Both the position numbers and the translations under genes were made by a program. From assembly GCA_030280995.1 (NCBI GenBank), contig JASXTE010000010.1, positions 27,458,823 through 27,522,822 on the forward strand: a DNA stretch of 64,000 nucleotides. Direction: 5' to 3'. Shown here piece after piece: positions 1 to 11,927 of this stretch (its first letter is position 1; each line of letters starts with the position of its first letter). The DNA comes from Hemileia vastatrix. Lineage: Eukaryota > Basidiomycota > Pucciniomycetes > Pucciniales > Zaghouaniaceae. The notes beneath the pieces are model-generated. The model was not told the origin of the DNA. It was given only the letters and a program-made list of their open reading frames with translations, and searched no databases.

Positions 1-330
1 TAAATTTAGATATTTTAACTCAATGGTTTCTCTTCTTTTTGCCTATAAAAATCCTCACATTCTGGTTGTTTTTCTCCATTCCTTTCGAGCTCTACAAATT
101 CTTTATATTATTATATATACATTAATTACTACTATTACTAATTTAGTATTTACATCTGTGTGATTCTAAACTCTTCAAGTAATAATAATAATACTTCTTT
201 ACCTTTAACTTGAGTAATAACTTGTAAAAGATAAAACCTACGTACCTCTTTGAAATCTTGAGTATTTTTCACCTTTCACCGCCGTTGAATGGCTTTTAGA
301 ACCTTCTAGACTAAAAAGGACCCCTTGACA
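1..330 (+). repeat. 3' part of a plus-oriented LTR, cut by the window edge
   Basis: The segment ends in CTTCTAGACTAAAAAGG...CCTTGACA. Read on the minus strand this is the same start (TGTCAAGGGGTC, then GTCTAGAA) as the LTR at 43425-44226, and it resembles element C. A TATA-like CTATAAAAA lies near 41-50. The LTR stops exactly where a Copia reverse transcriptase fragment starts, so it marks an insertion. The left end and the target duplication partner are outside the window. Confidence 0.65.
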
Positions 331-426
331 GGAGTAGTCATTGTTGATAAATAAGCAAGGATCATCCTGAATAGGTTTAAATTTGTTGGAGGTGAAGAAG
401 GTAGCTAGTTTGGAGTACAAACAGAA
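331..426 (-). pseudogene. Ty1/Copia reverse transcriptase fragment
   Basis: The minus strand encodes about 30 residues including KLATFFTSNKF and DDPCLFINND. This matches the region of Ty1/Copia reverse transcriptase that follows the catalytic motifs (pattern L..FF.S..F.....DPCLFI...D). The frame runs into the LTR at 330 and no start codon or flanking pol sequence is evident, so it is a broken relic. The assignment rests on one motif. Confidence 0.5.
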
Positions 427-912
427 AGGTTATTGTTTAATTCCATAAAAATATTTTTTTTATTTTGAGGCATGTGTACTGTGTGTAGGAACACAAGTTT
501 TTCATTAATTGAAATGATAGGAGGTATCAAGGTTATGAAAGTTGAAAAATAAGCTCTAAATTAAGTGTTGGTTTGAATTAAGCTCTAGTTCCTGAATTAA
601 ATGAGTTATTTTAAAGATGATAAAATCCAATTTTCTTGTGAAGAAAGAGTTGTTTTAATGAAAACAACATTTTGATTCATTTTTCAAATACAAAAGTGCT
701 TATTCCATTGTAGTTTACCAATAAAAAATTAAGTAAGCTCTGAATTGATTAAAATTAATAGGTGACCTTTAAATTCTGATTGGCTAACTTTGACACCCCC
801 TAATATGTAGATGGATAAAATAATTTAAACCTCATTTCAGTTGCTAAATTGTCTTTTTAAGCTGAATACAATACCATATTCAGAGAAAATGGCCAAAAAA
901 AAGTAAGGATTT
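427..912. other. AT-rich spacer, no gene seen
   Basis: No open frame of note. AAGCTCTAA-type words recur (about 550-590 and 735), which may be a decayed repeat, possibly the remainder of the Copia element, but nothing can be assigned. Confidence 0.4.
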
Positions 913-1162
913 CACTACACAATATAGTTGGTGGACTTGCTAGCAAGTCCTCAGCCTTAACTCAGATGGAACTTAGACTGAACTCATACTGAACACATAC
1001 TGAACTCTACTTGAACACCCACCTAAAACTGTTCTGTTGAGTGGTGTTCATCCCTGATTGTATGGTTCCTTTATCAACAGCTCAATGTGTGTTCAATCTG
1101 TGGTGAGTTTGGGTCCAAGGTTGCGGACTTGCTAGCAAGTCCACCCCCCATATTGTGTGGTG
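913..1162 (+). mobile_element. CACTA-like MITE, copy 1
   Basis: A 250-bp non-coding element. Its ends are inverted: CACTACACAATATAG on the left and the complement of CACCACACAATATGG on the right. Each end continues into an 18-bp perfect palindrome GGACTTGCTAGCAAGTCC. It is flanked by the 3-bp duplication TTT (910-912, 1163-1165). Subterminal repeats of the type TGAACTC / GAGTTCA follow. A CAC terminus, 3-bp duplication and subterminal repeats fit the CACTA (CMC) superfamily. No transposase is encoded. A second copy in opposite orientation lies at 43026-43286. Confidence 0.75.
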
Positions 1163-1165
1163 TTT

Positions 1166-1573
1166 GATAAAAGATTAATGAGTCAGTTTAGAAAGAAAAG
1201 AGAAATAAAGGAAACATTATTGAAATTTCAATGCAAATTATTAAGCAAGTGTGATCTTGAAGCATGAGTAGTCATGATTGTGGTATGAGGAGGAAATAAA
1301 AAAAAGGTAAAAATAATTATGCATCAGAAAGTGAGAATAACTGTCCAGCCATTGTACATTTCTTGTCAATAAGTCCACATCACTTTTAAACTTTTTTCTG
1401 ATCTCTAAATTATGACTCAAATGAGATGGAAATTTTAAATAAAATTAATTTAGACATCTAGATACATAATATTCCATTGAAGATTAAATTTTTTTAGTAT
1501 TATTATCACAGAATTCATCTTCATAGAAAATTGGAAATTTGAACTTCAAAACCTTGATTACAGCAAAATGAGA
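1166..1573. repeat. Spacer with the left arm of an imperfect inverted repeat
   Basis: No gene. About 1385-1573 is the approximate reverse complement of 5408-5600. The best block is GAAAATTGGAAATTTGAAC near 1527-1546 against its complement near 5445-5463. The arms are interrupted only by the LTR cluster, so they bracketed about 250 bp before the insertions. This may be a decayed fold-back element or two inverted copies of one repeat. Confidence 0.4.
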
Positions 1574-1578
1574 CTAGT

Positions 1579-2720
1579 TGTCGGTCAGTCGTCTAGAAGT
1601 TATAAGAGAAGAGGGAAGAAAAGAGAGGAGGACAAGAAGGAGATAATGGTTTCAGAAGTAAAAGAAATAAAAACAATTAAAATTATTTAATTTATTTGAG
1701 AGAAGACAACGACGAGTGATCTGAGAGGTGACAATAAATTGGTTTTATTAATATTATTATTATTTAAGTAAGAGTTCTGCGCGGCAAACAATATAATTAC
1801 TATCAGACTTAAGGCAACCTTTAAATTGTTATTTAGAATTTTTAATTAGAATTTAATACTAATAAAAATAATAATAAGCGTAATAAATTTATCTTTAAAT
1901 TGTTGAGTGTGTAATAAGTGATAAGGCTACAGGGGATTATCCAAGGCCCTTTTATAGGCAATGGGTCCTCTGAAGCGCTACTATATTTGTAAATACAATG
2001 ATTAGAATGGAATAAAACAAACATATCAAAAGAGTAAATGAAACATAACAATATAGAGAAAAACATGAAACAAATAATTAAAAGCCCAATTAAGAATCCA
2101 ATTTCCCCGCCATTAATTCCCAAATCAGTAAGTGACAATAGTGAATAACTAAACAAGATTGGAAACATAGGAACTATGAGAAATATAATTCCCAACAGAT
2201 GGTACATTCTGATTAAAGGATATTTTAAGTGAAACAAAAAATAATTTGACGCAACAAAACAAGCAATTAATCTCAATTTAGTCCAAATTAATTTATTTGT
2301 TTTTTCTAACACAATTAAGGGTCAAAAGAAGCGTCCTTAATTATTGTTTAGTATCATATGAGAGGTATTATTTAATATATAAATTTAAGTAATTAATTTA
2401 AATATATTATAAATCAAATTTACACTTGTAATTATAATATATGTTTTTTAATTAATTAAATATAAATTTATAATTATTAAATACATAAAAATGCGCCATT
2501 ATTTGTAGAATATATTATATTATGCTCAATTTAATTGTATATATAAAAATATATATAACCAATAAATTTAATGTAACACTTGTATATAATAAAATTCTTA
2601 TATAATTCCATTATGCAATAAAATATTAAGTTATATTCATTAAATACAAGTCTTACCCACTCTTTAAAGTTTTATAATTTATATATCATTTACTGGACTC
2701 CTGGAATAGCCTGGCTGACA
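1579..2720 (-). mobile_element. Solo LTR of the A/B family
   Basis: A 1142-bp LTR running TGTCGGTCAGTCGTCTAG to AGCCTGGCTGACA, with perfect 5-bp target duplication CTAGT on both sides (1574-1578, 2721-2725). No internal sequence remains, so LTR-LTR recombination has removed it. It shares the U3/R arrangement of the LTRs of A and B, including a TATAAAAGG box in minus-strand sense near 1949-1957. Confidence 0.9.
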
Positions 2721-2727
2721 CTAGTAC

Positions 2728-3328
2728 TATTGGCAGGTTGTCTAGAAGAAGAGAGGAAGAGAGGAAAGAAACAGAGAAGAAGAGGAGGAAAGATTGGGAA
2801 AAAGTTCTAATAGAAAAAGAAATAAAATAATAATAATAAAAATAATTATTCTGAGATAGAGAGAGGCGACAAGATTCCTTGGGACTTGATACAGTAGTGA
2901 GGGTTATTTAAATTATAATATATTTATTTAAATAAGAATTATTTTCAATTTGTGGTAAACACTATTATTATTATTAGACTTATTGCAACCTATAGTTACT
3001 TATATAAAGCTTAAATTAGAATTGTAATACTAATTAAAATAATAATAAACGTATTATATTAAAAAAATATATTCAAGTTTGAGTGTATAATAATTGATGT
3101 AGCTACAGGGGATTATCAAAAGCCTTTTATAGGAAAAGGACCCTCTGAAATGTCAAAAATGAGTACTTTCAAAAGAGTATTTAAATGAAACAAGAATATA
3201 AAAGAATAGAAATTAACATAGAGATTGAGAGAAAAACATGAGACAATAAACTAAACCCGTGAGTAAGTAACTAATTTTCCCACCATAAGTTCCCAAAACA
3301 ATTAATTAAAATAATTAGTAACCAAGTA
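2728..3328 (-). mobile_element. Older solo LTR, first part
   Basis: Begins TATTGGCAGGTTGTCTAG, which aligns over 18 positions with TGTCGGTCAGTCGTCTAG but has lost the terminal TG. It is preceded by AGTAC (2723-2727), repeated at 5159-5163 after the second part. It is split by the LTR at 3329-4461 and is diverged from the A/B LTRs, so it is the oldest of the three. Confidence 0.75.
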
Positions 3329-4461
3329 TGTCAGCCAGGCTATTCCAGGAGTTCAGTAAATGATATTTAACTTATAAAACCTGAAAGAGTGGGTAAGACT
3401 TGTATTTAATGAATATAAATTATTATTTTATTGCATAATAAAATTATATAAGTATTTTATTATATACAAGTGTTATATTAATTTTATTGGTTATATAAAT
3501 TTTTATATACATTTAAATTAAACATAATATAATATATTCTACAAATAATGGCGCATTTTTATGTTACTTAATAATTATAAATTTATATTTAATCAATTGA
3601 AAAAACATATATTATAATTATAAGCGTAAAATTGACTTATAATATATTTAAATTAATTATTTAAATTTATATATTAAATAACACCTTTCATATAATACTA
3701 AACAATAATTAATGACGCTTCTTTTGACCCTTAATTATGTCAGGAAAAACCAATTAAGTAATTTATACTAAATTGAGATTAATTACATGTTTTGTTGCGT
3801 CAAAGTATTTTTTTGTTTCACTTAAAACGTCCTTAAATCAGACTGTACCATCTGTTTGGAATTATTTTTCTCATAGTTCCTATGTTCCAATCTTGTTTAG
3901 TTATTCACTATTTTTACTTACTGATTTGGGAATTAATGGCGGGAAAATAGGATTCTTAATTGGGGTTTTAATTATTTGTTTCATGTTTTTCTCTACATTG
4001 TTATGTTTCATTTACTCTTTGATATATTTGTTTTATTCTATCCTAATTATTGTATTTACAAATATAGTGGCGCTTCAGAGGACCCATTGCCTATAAAAGG
4101 GTCTTGGATAATCCCCTGTAGCATCATCACTTATTATACACTCAACAAATTAAATACAATTTTATATTACGTTTATATTCTTTTTATTAGTAATACAATT
4201 CTAATTAAAATTCTATATAACAATTTAAAGGTTGCTTTAAGTCTGATAGTAATTAAAAGTGTTTGCCGCGCAGAACCCTTACCTTAAATAATATTATTAT
4301 TAATAAAGCCTAAAGTTTTGTCATCTCTCAAGTTACTCACCGTTGTTTTTTTTCTTTTAAATAAATTAAATAATCTATTACAGTTTATTTCTTTTATTTT
4401 TTCCCTTGTCCTCCTCCTTTTCTCCTCTTTTCCTTACCTTCTTCTAGACGACTGACCAACA
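3329..4461 (+). mobile_element. Solo LTR, plus orientation, inserted in an older LTR
   Basis: A 1133-bp LTR, TGTCAGCCAGGCTATTCC to ACGACTGACCAACA, with perfect duplication AAGTA (3324-3328, 4462-4466). A TATA box CTATAAAAGG near 4091-4100 precedes the presumed transcription start. It interrupts the older LTR that resumes at 4467. Confidence 0.9.
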
Positions 4462-4466
4462 AAGTA

Positions 4467-5158
4467 AGTCTGAAACATGAGAACAGTGAGTAAAATAATC
4501 CAAAACAGATATTACAGTAGGATTTAAAGGGTTTAATTAAAACAATTAGAATTATTTTCACACCAAAATCCATGTAATCAATTCAATCCAGTATAAAGCA
4601 ATTTTAATTAATTGTTTTTACAATGTAATTAATTTAATAATTAGTTTAAATGAAACATATAATTAATTTAATGATATTTCCAATTTAAAGTGAGAATTTT
4701 AATACCATATTATTAAATAAGTGTTATAATTTATTTAATAATTTTACTGAAACAATTAAGGGTCAAAAAAGCGCCCAATATTATTGTTTAATGATGTATG
4801 AAAAGTTTTATTTACTATATAGATTTAATTAATTAATTTAATTACATTATAAGTAAATTTTAAACATATAATTATAATATATGTTTGTAATTAATTAATT
4901 ATTAATTTATAATTATTAAATACATACAAATGTGCCATTATTTGTAGAATATAAAATATATTATTCTTAATTTAAATGTATAAATAATTTATATAACAAT
5001 AAAATTAATATAACACTTATATTTAATAAGATACTTATATAATTTTATTATGCAATAAAATATTAATTTATATACATCAAATGCAATTCTTACGCCCTCT
5101 TTCAGGTCCAATAAATCAACATATCATTTACTGGGCTCTTGGTATAGCCTGGCTGACA
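4467..5158 (-). mobile_element. Older solo LTR, second part
   Basis: Continues the LTR broken at 3328 and ends GGTATAGCCTGGCTGACA. It is followed by AGTAC, the partner of the duplication before 2728. Many substitutions relative to the other LTRs. Confidence 0.75.
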
Positions 5159-5163
5159 AGTAC

Positions 5164-5829
5164 TATTGGAAGGAGAATTTAAAAAATAGTCATATTCAAA
5201 AAACAAATGATGAAAAAAAAATTATTTTTTGTCAAATTATTTGACATTTTTCTAATCTATTTTGCTACTTTTAGTAAATTTTTGGTAGAGTAACCTATCA
5301 ATAGGGTAAAAAATCTCAAAAGCATATCATTTTATCTGAAAAAATATAATATTTTTTGATCATCTACTTTTTGTGTTTGGCTATATTATATCCTCTCTTT
5401 CTAGTGGCTCTAGTCATACTTTACAACAATAACTGGTTTCAAAGTTCAAATTTCCCATTTTCTTTAAAAATTTATTCCGTGACATAAATATTCAACATTA
5501 TTCATTTTTGGGGTTCTTAATATAAATCTAAATATCTAAATGGATCATATTGAAAAATTTTAAATAATTTATTTAATGATTTTGAGGTTATAAAAATGCT
5601 TGAAAGTTTATGAGGACTTGCTTCTGGGGACTGTATAGCACTTTGAGAGAAGTCCTCACAATTCAGTAGTAATTAAATAAATCATGTATGCAAAAAAATT
5701 TTCAAAGACTTCATGCAAGGTGCTGCACATGATGAGAGGGAGATCATAGGGGAGAGGGTTGACTTTCTAATTAAAACAACAAAAAACATCAAGAATATTA
5801 AGCAGGTGTGGCTTAAATGTGAAAGGTAG
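5164..5829. repeat. AT-rich spacer with the right arm of an inverted repeat
   Basis: No gene. 5408-5600 is the arm complementary to about 1385-1573. A short hairpin-like stretch AAAATTATTTTTTGTCAAATTATTTGACA lies near 5217-5245. Otherwise nothing recognisable. Confidence 0.4.
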
Positions 5830-6800
5830 ACTTATGGAATCCTTTGGTGTCCAGATTGGTCATTTTTTGACTTTGTTGTTGAGATATAATTAGGTGAGAA
5901 GGATGGAGACTTGCAAATATTAGGGAATACACAACCTTTTTCATGATTGGGAAAGTGAATTGAACTAATAATGTTAAATTTTTCAAAATTCAGATATCTA
6001 CACCACCCATACCTGATTCAGAAAGCTATGTGGAATCCTCAATTTAAACTTGCTTTATATGGAGCTTTATTAAGTTGATAGAAATAAATTTTCATTAAAA
6101 ACATTAAACTATTGGTGATTATTTTTAATTTACTGGCTCTCCCCTTCAACTTGGGAAGACTATTGGAAGGTTTTCCACTTCCACCCATATATCAAGGCTT
6201 TCAGGATGGGAGTGATAAATTTGTAATAAGTTCATGGATTGAGGTGCTTAGACCTAGATTAGTATCAGAGCTTCCAGAGGAGACTTCCACTGATTCTTCT
6301 CTAGCAGCTGAAGTTAGAAATTATGGTGGTGATGTATATACAATAGACTAAATATCATATCATAACTCTTTAAAAAATTAAATTAGATTTCATACATATA
6401 ACATTTAAAAAAATGATATCAATTTGAATCCAGTAAGTCAAGCATCATTTTTAGTAGCACTACCTCAGAAATTAAGTTACAGAAGTTGAATGAAGAGGTT
6501 TGTATTCTAAAATGATTATCAAAGAACATATTTTCATGTAAACTTAAGAAGCATCCAAATCACGCAAGTTTAAAGTGAGGAGTTCACTTGGCTTGAAAAA
6601 TAATTTATAGGTTGTGTGGGCATCTGAATTTGGAAAAATTATAAATTTTTAGTTCAATTCACTTTCCCAATTGGTAAAAAGGTAGTGTAATTCCTAAGGT
6701 TTTGTGATCTCCATCCATCTCACCTAGAATTACTTTCAGGAAAACTGTCAGCCATTTTAGATCCAGGACTAAGTAAATTAAGCATATAAAATATTCTATA
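5830..6800. repeat. Long imperfect inverted repeat around a small open frame
   Basis: About 5830-6085 is matched in reverse complement by about 6535-6800. Shared blocks include TTGGGAAAGTGAATTGAACTAA (left 5945-5970, right about 6645-6672), TAGGTGAGAAGGATGGAGA, and CAATTTAAACTTGC. The arms are roughly 70-80 percent alike by eye and enclose about 450 bp holding the open frame at 6112-6351. This could be a decayed fold-back or TIR element. No target duplication was found. Confidence 0.5.
6112..6351 (+). pseudogene. Small open frame of unknown nature between inverted repeat arms
   Basis: An 80-codon open frame without an ATG start (first codon GTG). Its composition is more protein-like than the surrounding DNA (PFNLGRLLEGFPLPP, SSWIEVLRPRLVSELPEE). 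I do not recognise it. It may be a captured exon or a remnant of a transposon gene. Chance cannot be excluded. Confidence 0.2.
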
Positions 6801-7029
6801 AAAATGAAATAAGAATTTGAAGAACTTTTAAGTATATATAATAGAGGGTATCAAAGTTGAAATCTTTCTTATCAAAATACTTCTTTTATACACCAAATCA
6901 ACTATGATTATTTTTTCTAATATGCCATATTGTGCCCCAAAAACACCTTTTTATTGAGAATTAATGTCATTTTTTGGTTTTATTTTTGTGTTGTAAAATA
7001 CCTTTTAAATAATTATAAATGTCTATCTT

Positions 7030-7967
7030 TGATACCCCGTAATAATTATGCACGAGTGAAAAAAGTCATATAGTATAGTATATGCCAAATGAATACCTTT
7101 ATACATGCATATACCCACCTTATATAGGTCTAATTTACTTAATATTGGGTGGGAATAATTAAAGGTAGTTGTAAGTACCTTGAAATTAAAGGAATATGAT
7201 TTATTAAGTAGTAATAGGTTGTATTTTTCATTAATATAGTGAAATAGCTGATAAATGGGCTTTAAATCACTTAAAAGCAAGATATATGCAATATAAGTTT
7301 TATTATATTAAAAATGCACTTTGACAGATCGGTTTGATTCAATTAGCTTCATTGATTTGGCTATTTTAAGTCTTAAAATAAGATGTCTAAAAATTGATGT
7401 TTTTTATGCTCGAATCAGCTTATGTGTATTGGCCTTATTCTGCCTGCATTTATCCCATTTTGTTGTACACATCTTTCAGTAATCCAGAGATTTTCTCAGT
7501 TTGCACAATCATAAAAAAGGGGTTTCCATGAAGGATGGTTAAGAAAGCTCAAAAAAAGGGGTGTTCAAAGCAAAAAAAGGTAGACTCTCAATGCTCAGTT
7601 TTTTTTAGTGAAATATGGGTATAAGTGCAGTGGAAAGTAGAATATAGAGAGAATTAAATACTAGGCTATAGGAAAAGAAAACAGTATGTATATGGGATAA
7701 TTAATTCTAGCACTATTAGAATGGTATAGGTAAGGAAGCAGTGTCAAGTAGTTGTACAGGTTTCACCCTAAGGTAGGTGTGATAGTACATAGGCTTGGTC
7801 CTTGGTTATATCTAGCTGTTAGCTTATAAACTCACAAGAATGGTAAAAATTGTGCTAGGAGAAATAATTAAATTAGAAAATAAGCATATATTCAGCGCTT
7901 AAAGATAAGTTAAGGAAAGACACTAAACAAGGAATGGATCTTACTAAGAACTGAATGTTTCAAAATT
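7030..7967 (+). repeat. Degenerate LTR of the G family
   Basis: Stretches match the reverse complement of the G LTR (39166-40662). Examples are the motif around ATATGCC...TATACCCACCTTATATAGG at 7080-7130, CTTTGACAGATC at 7319-7331 (complement of GATCTGTCAAAG near 40270), and TGTATTGGCC...CTGCCTGCATTTATCCCA near 7425-7460. There are many indels and no coding capacity. Boundaries are approximate. Confidence 0.5.
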
Positions 7968-8130
7968 TGTCAGCCAGGCTACTAGACCTACTCATTAAAT
8001 AGTTATAATTATTTACTGGAGTATAACTATGCCTTTACCTCTCACTTTCTTAATTATAATTACTTTATAAATCACTTATAATGTTTTAACTAGTTATTAA
8101 GTGAAAATAAATTAAATATATAATTATAAA
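7968..8130 (+). mobile_element. Old LTR (C-like), 5' part, cut by element B
   Basis: Starts TGTCAGCCAGGCTACTAGACCTAC, the sense start of the element C LTR. It stops at the target duplication ATAAA (8126-8130) of element B and resumes at 26464. Confidence 0.65.
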
Positions 8131-9266
8131 TGTCGGTCAGTCGTCTAGAAGAGAGGAAGAAAAAATGGGAAGAAGTAGAAGAGGAGATGGAAGAAAGGAT
8201 TATGGATAATAAAAGAAATAAAAATTATAAAAATTATTTGATTTATTGAGGAAAATCAACAACGTCTTTCTTGGGAGGAGACAAAAGTGAGGTTCTTATT
8301 AAATAATAATATTATTCTAATGTAAGGGCTATGCGGGGCAGACACTGTGATTAGTATCAGACTTAAAGCAACCTTTAAATTGTTATATATAATTTTAATT
8401 AAAATTTTATTACTAATAAAAAGAATATAAACATAATGTAAAAGTATATTTAATTTGTTGAGTGTATAGTAAGTGATGAGGCTACAGGTAATTATTCAAG
8501 GCCTTTTTATAGGTAATGGGCCCTCTGAAGCACTACTATATTTGTAAATACAAGAAATATAATAGAATGAAACAAGAATCTAAAAGAATAAGTGAAACAT
8601 AACAATGTAGAGAAAAATATGAAACAAATAATTAAAAACCCCAATTAAGAATCCAATTTTCCCACAATTAATTCCCAAATCAGTAAGTAAAAATAGTGAA
8701 TAACTAAACAAGCCTGGAACATAGGAACTATGAGAAAAATTATTCAAAACAGATGGTACAGTCTGATTTAAGGATTTTAAAGTGAAACAAAAAATATTTT
8801 GATGCAACAAAATATGTAATTAATTTCAATTTAGTATTAATTAGTTTTTTCCTGACACAATTATGGGTTAAAAGAAGCGTCATTATTTATTGTTTAATAC
8901 TATAAAAAATGATATTTAATATATAAATATAATTAATTAATTCAATTATATTATAAGTCAATTTTACACTTATAATTATAATATATGTTTTTAATTAATT
9001 AAATATAAATTTATAATTATTAAATACATAAAAATGCGCCATTATTTGTAGAATGTAAAATATATTATTTTTTAATTTAAATGTATATAAAAAATTTATA
9101 TAAACAATAAAATTAATATAACACTTATATGTAATAAGATACTTATATAATTTTATTATGCAATAAAATATTAATTTATATACATTAAATACCATTCTTA
9201 CGCCCTCTTTCTGGTCCTATAAGTTAACATATAATTTACTGGGCTCCTGGAATAGCCTGGCTGACA
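8131..9266 (-). repeat. 3' LTR of element B
   Basis: TGTCGGTCAGTCGTCTAG to AGCCTGGCTGACA, 1136 bp. It is followed on the plus strand by CTCCCTCACTCT, whose complement AGAGTGAGGGAG is the polypurine tract adjoining the 3' LTR in element sense. Confidence 0.9.
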
Positions 9267-9301
9267 CTCCCTCACTCTAAAAAAAACAATAAAAAAATTT
9301 T

Positions 9302-11927
9302 TTAAGATTTTTTCTTTATGTATTTTTTCAACAGAGTAGGCAGATTTGAAATCTCCTTGCCAGGTATCCATGCATCATGTTCAGATAATTTGTTCTTATA
9401 TCTCAATAAATATTCAATACCTCTTTCAGAAGTGATAATATTATCATTGAGAATTTTATCAATTTCTGCTGTTTCTGTGACTTCCTGAGGGTTTTTCTTA
9501 GGTCTTCCCCTTCTTTTGGGAAATAAGTCACTGTTGGAAGTATAAGGCTTAAGCAAAGAAATGGGAAAAACAGGATGTTTCCTATCATATGGAGAATACA
9601 ATACAACTTCCACTGCATTTTCACCAACCATTCTTTTAACAACAAATGGGCCTACAAAAGGATCTTTAATTTGTGGTTACCTTGTAAATTGAAATGGACA
9701 GTAGAGATCAACACTTCATCACCCTTGTTAAATGTGTATTCTTTATGGGATTTATCCCATCTTTTCTTTTCATATTCAAATGCTTTATCAATACAGCTCT
9801 GGGCATGTTTTCTGCATAGCTGTTGCATTTGCATGAAAGATTTTACACCAGGGTGTAGTTCCAACTTAGGTAATTTATTATTGAGAATCTGAGCAGGAGT
9901 ATGTGGGACATAACCTAACCAAAGCTCAAAAGGCTTTTTCTCAGTGACAGAATGAACAGTGCTATTATATGCAAATTCAAGACCAGGCAATAGAGTGACC
10001 CAATCATGAGTAAATCTGTCATTGTCTTTATATTCTAAACCAAAGGCACAATACCTTCTAATCATATCTTTCAGAGTTTGAATCCTTCTCTCAGCTAGAC
10101 CATCAGTCTGGGGATGGTGAGCTGTAGACAATTTTAACTCACAGCCACAAATATCAATCAAAGAGGTCCAAAATTCAGAAGTAAATTTAGGATCCCTATC
10201 AGAGATAATGGCTTTTGGAAAACCAATAATATTAAACATGTAAGACCACCATAAGAAAGCTAATTCTTTGGTGGATACATCTTTGTGGGTTGAAATAAAT
10301 TTGCACATTTTTGTGAATGTATCTACTATTACCCAACAAGATTTAAAGCTGTCTTTACCTGCAACAGGAAGACCAGTGACAAAATACATATTAATGGTTT
10401 TCCAGGGAGCATTAGGTGCTTCAATATGTTGTAATAACCCTGCTCTCTTACCTGTCAACCTTTTAGATTTTTGGCAGGAATCACAAGATTCAACATATAA
10501 TTTTGTGTCTTCAGACATATTAGCCCACCAAGCAGTGTTTTTGATTCTAATCAATGTTTTCTCAAGATCAAAATGACCAGCCAATATTTCATCATGACAA
10601 AGTTTGAGGATAGTTTCTCTTATAGAAGAAGGAATTACAATTACATTAGTAGGCTTTCTTCTATAATATATATAACCATCTTCAATAGAAAACTTTCCTT
10701 TAGTCAAAGCATTTTGATACTTTTCAGGAAGAGTTTTTATTAATGCTTGAATTGAAGCATTCTTAGGATCATTTAATATAGTAACCAATTTGTTTAAATC
10801 AGAATCCTTCTCATATGAATCCAGTATTAATTGCAATAACTCTTCATCCATATCCACTATAAATATACCATGGATATGAACAGTATTATCTTCAGGTACA
10901 TAAGCAGTATTTGAGTCATTATTTGGAAGAGGCAATCTGGAGAGCATATCAACATTGGAGTGAAAATTTCCAACCCTATGGATAATTGTCATCCGTCCTC
11001 TGTATTCTTGAACAGCAAGTTGCCACCTGAACATATGTTTGTTAGGTGTCTTCAGGTTTAAGAGGGACTTCACAGCACTACAGTCAGTTACCAATTCAAA
11101 TTTTTGGTCATCTAGATAGTAATGAAGCTTCTCAAGAGCCCAAACAACTTCTAAGCACTCTAATTGAGTGGCACCATATTTCAATTCACTATTTCTCAAG
11201 GTTCTTGAAATATAACAAATTACAACCTCTGAGTATTTATCATTAATAATTTTTTTCTGGTGAAGGGCAGAACCCAGACCAATAAAGCTAGCATCTGTAT
11301 ACAGGAAAAATGGTTTGTTAAACTCTGGAAGAGCCAATATAGGGGCTGTCATTAAGCAACTTTTTAATGTATCAAAAGCTTTATGACAGTCATTATTCCA
11401 GAGAAAGGCAACATCTTTTCTGGTCAGTTTTGTAAGAGGCAAGGCTATGACCTGATAATTTTTAATATATTGTCTATAATAGCCACACATACCCAAAAAA
11501 CTTTGGATTTCTCTTACAGAAGTTTTTGCTTTCACATTTTGAATGGCAGCAACTTTGTTTTGGTCTACACAAATTTGTAAGCCTGACACAACATGTCCAA
11601 GGACTTTCAAAGATTGAAAACCAAATTTACACTTTTTAAAGGATAAGGTCATATTGATTTCATCCATTTTTTGGAAAACTCTATTCAAGTGAATCATATG
11701 TTCATCAAAAGTTTTAGAAAAAACAATGATGTCATCAATTTAAACCATGAGCTATCCTTCAATTATTTCTTGATGGAAAGTTTTACCCATGACTTTTTGG
11801 AAAACTGAAGGAGAATTTTTTGGGCCAAATGGCATCCTAACATACTTATATATTCACATATGAGTAGCAATAAGCAAAAAGTTTTGACAATTTTTCTCAA
11901 CTGGAACTTGATGATATCCTTTATTAC
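9302..11927 (-). pseudogene. Pol of element B (RT to chromodomain), broken
   Basis: Homologous to residues about 1180-2055 of the A polyprotein: end of reverse transcriptase, RNase H (YTDASFIGLG), integrase zinc domain and core (IISDRDPKF, HHPQTDGLAERRIQTL) and chromodomain-like tail. At 11740-11742 the tyrosine of the RT catalytic Y-I-D-D box is a TAA stop. A one-base loss near 9660 (GATCTTTAATT against GATCTTTTAATT in A) shifts the frame before the tail. The open stretches are 9652-11697 and 9302-9631. Not functional. Confidence 0.9.

Noticed and set aside
1842..2312. Hydrophobic, membrane-protein-like open frame in the LTR, also at 3773-4287, 8580-8810, 12373-12615 and 20405-20647
   Set aside because: It lies in U3 and reads through the TATA box, so the element RNA would not contain most of it. 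T-rich codons give Phe/Leu/Ile by composition, and copies are broken at different points.
8995..9195. 66-codon frame, identical in the LTR at 26192-26392
   Set aside because: Tyr/Ile/Phe/Lys/Asn-only composition from AT-rich LTR sequence. Identity between copies follows from LTR identity.
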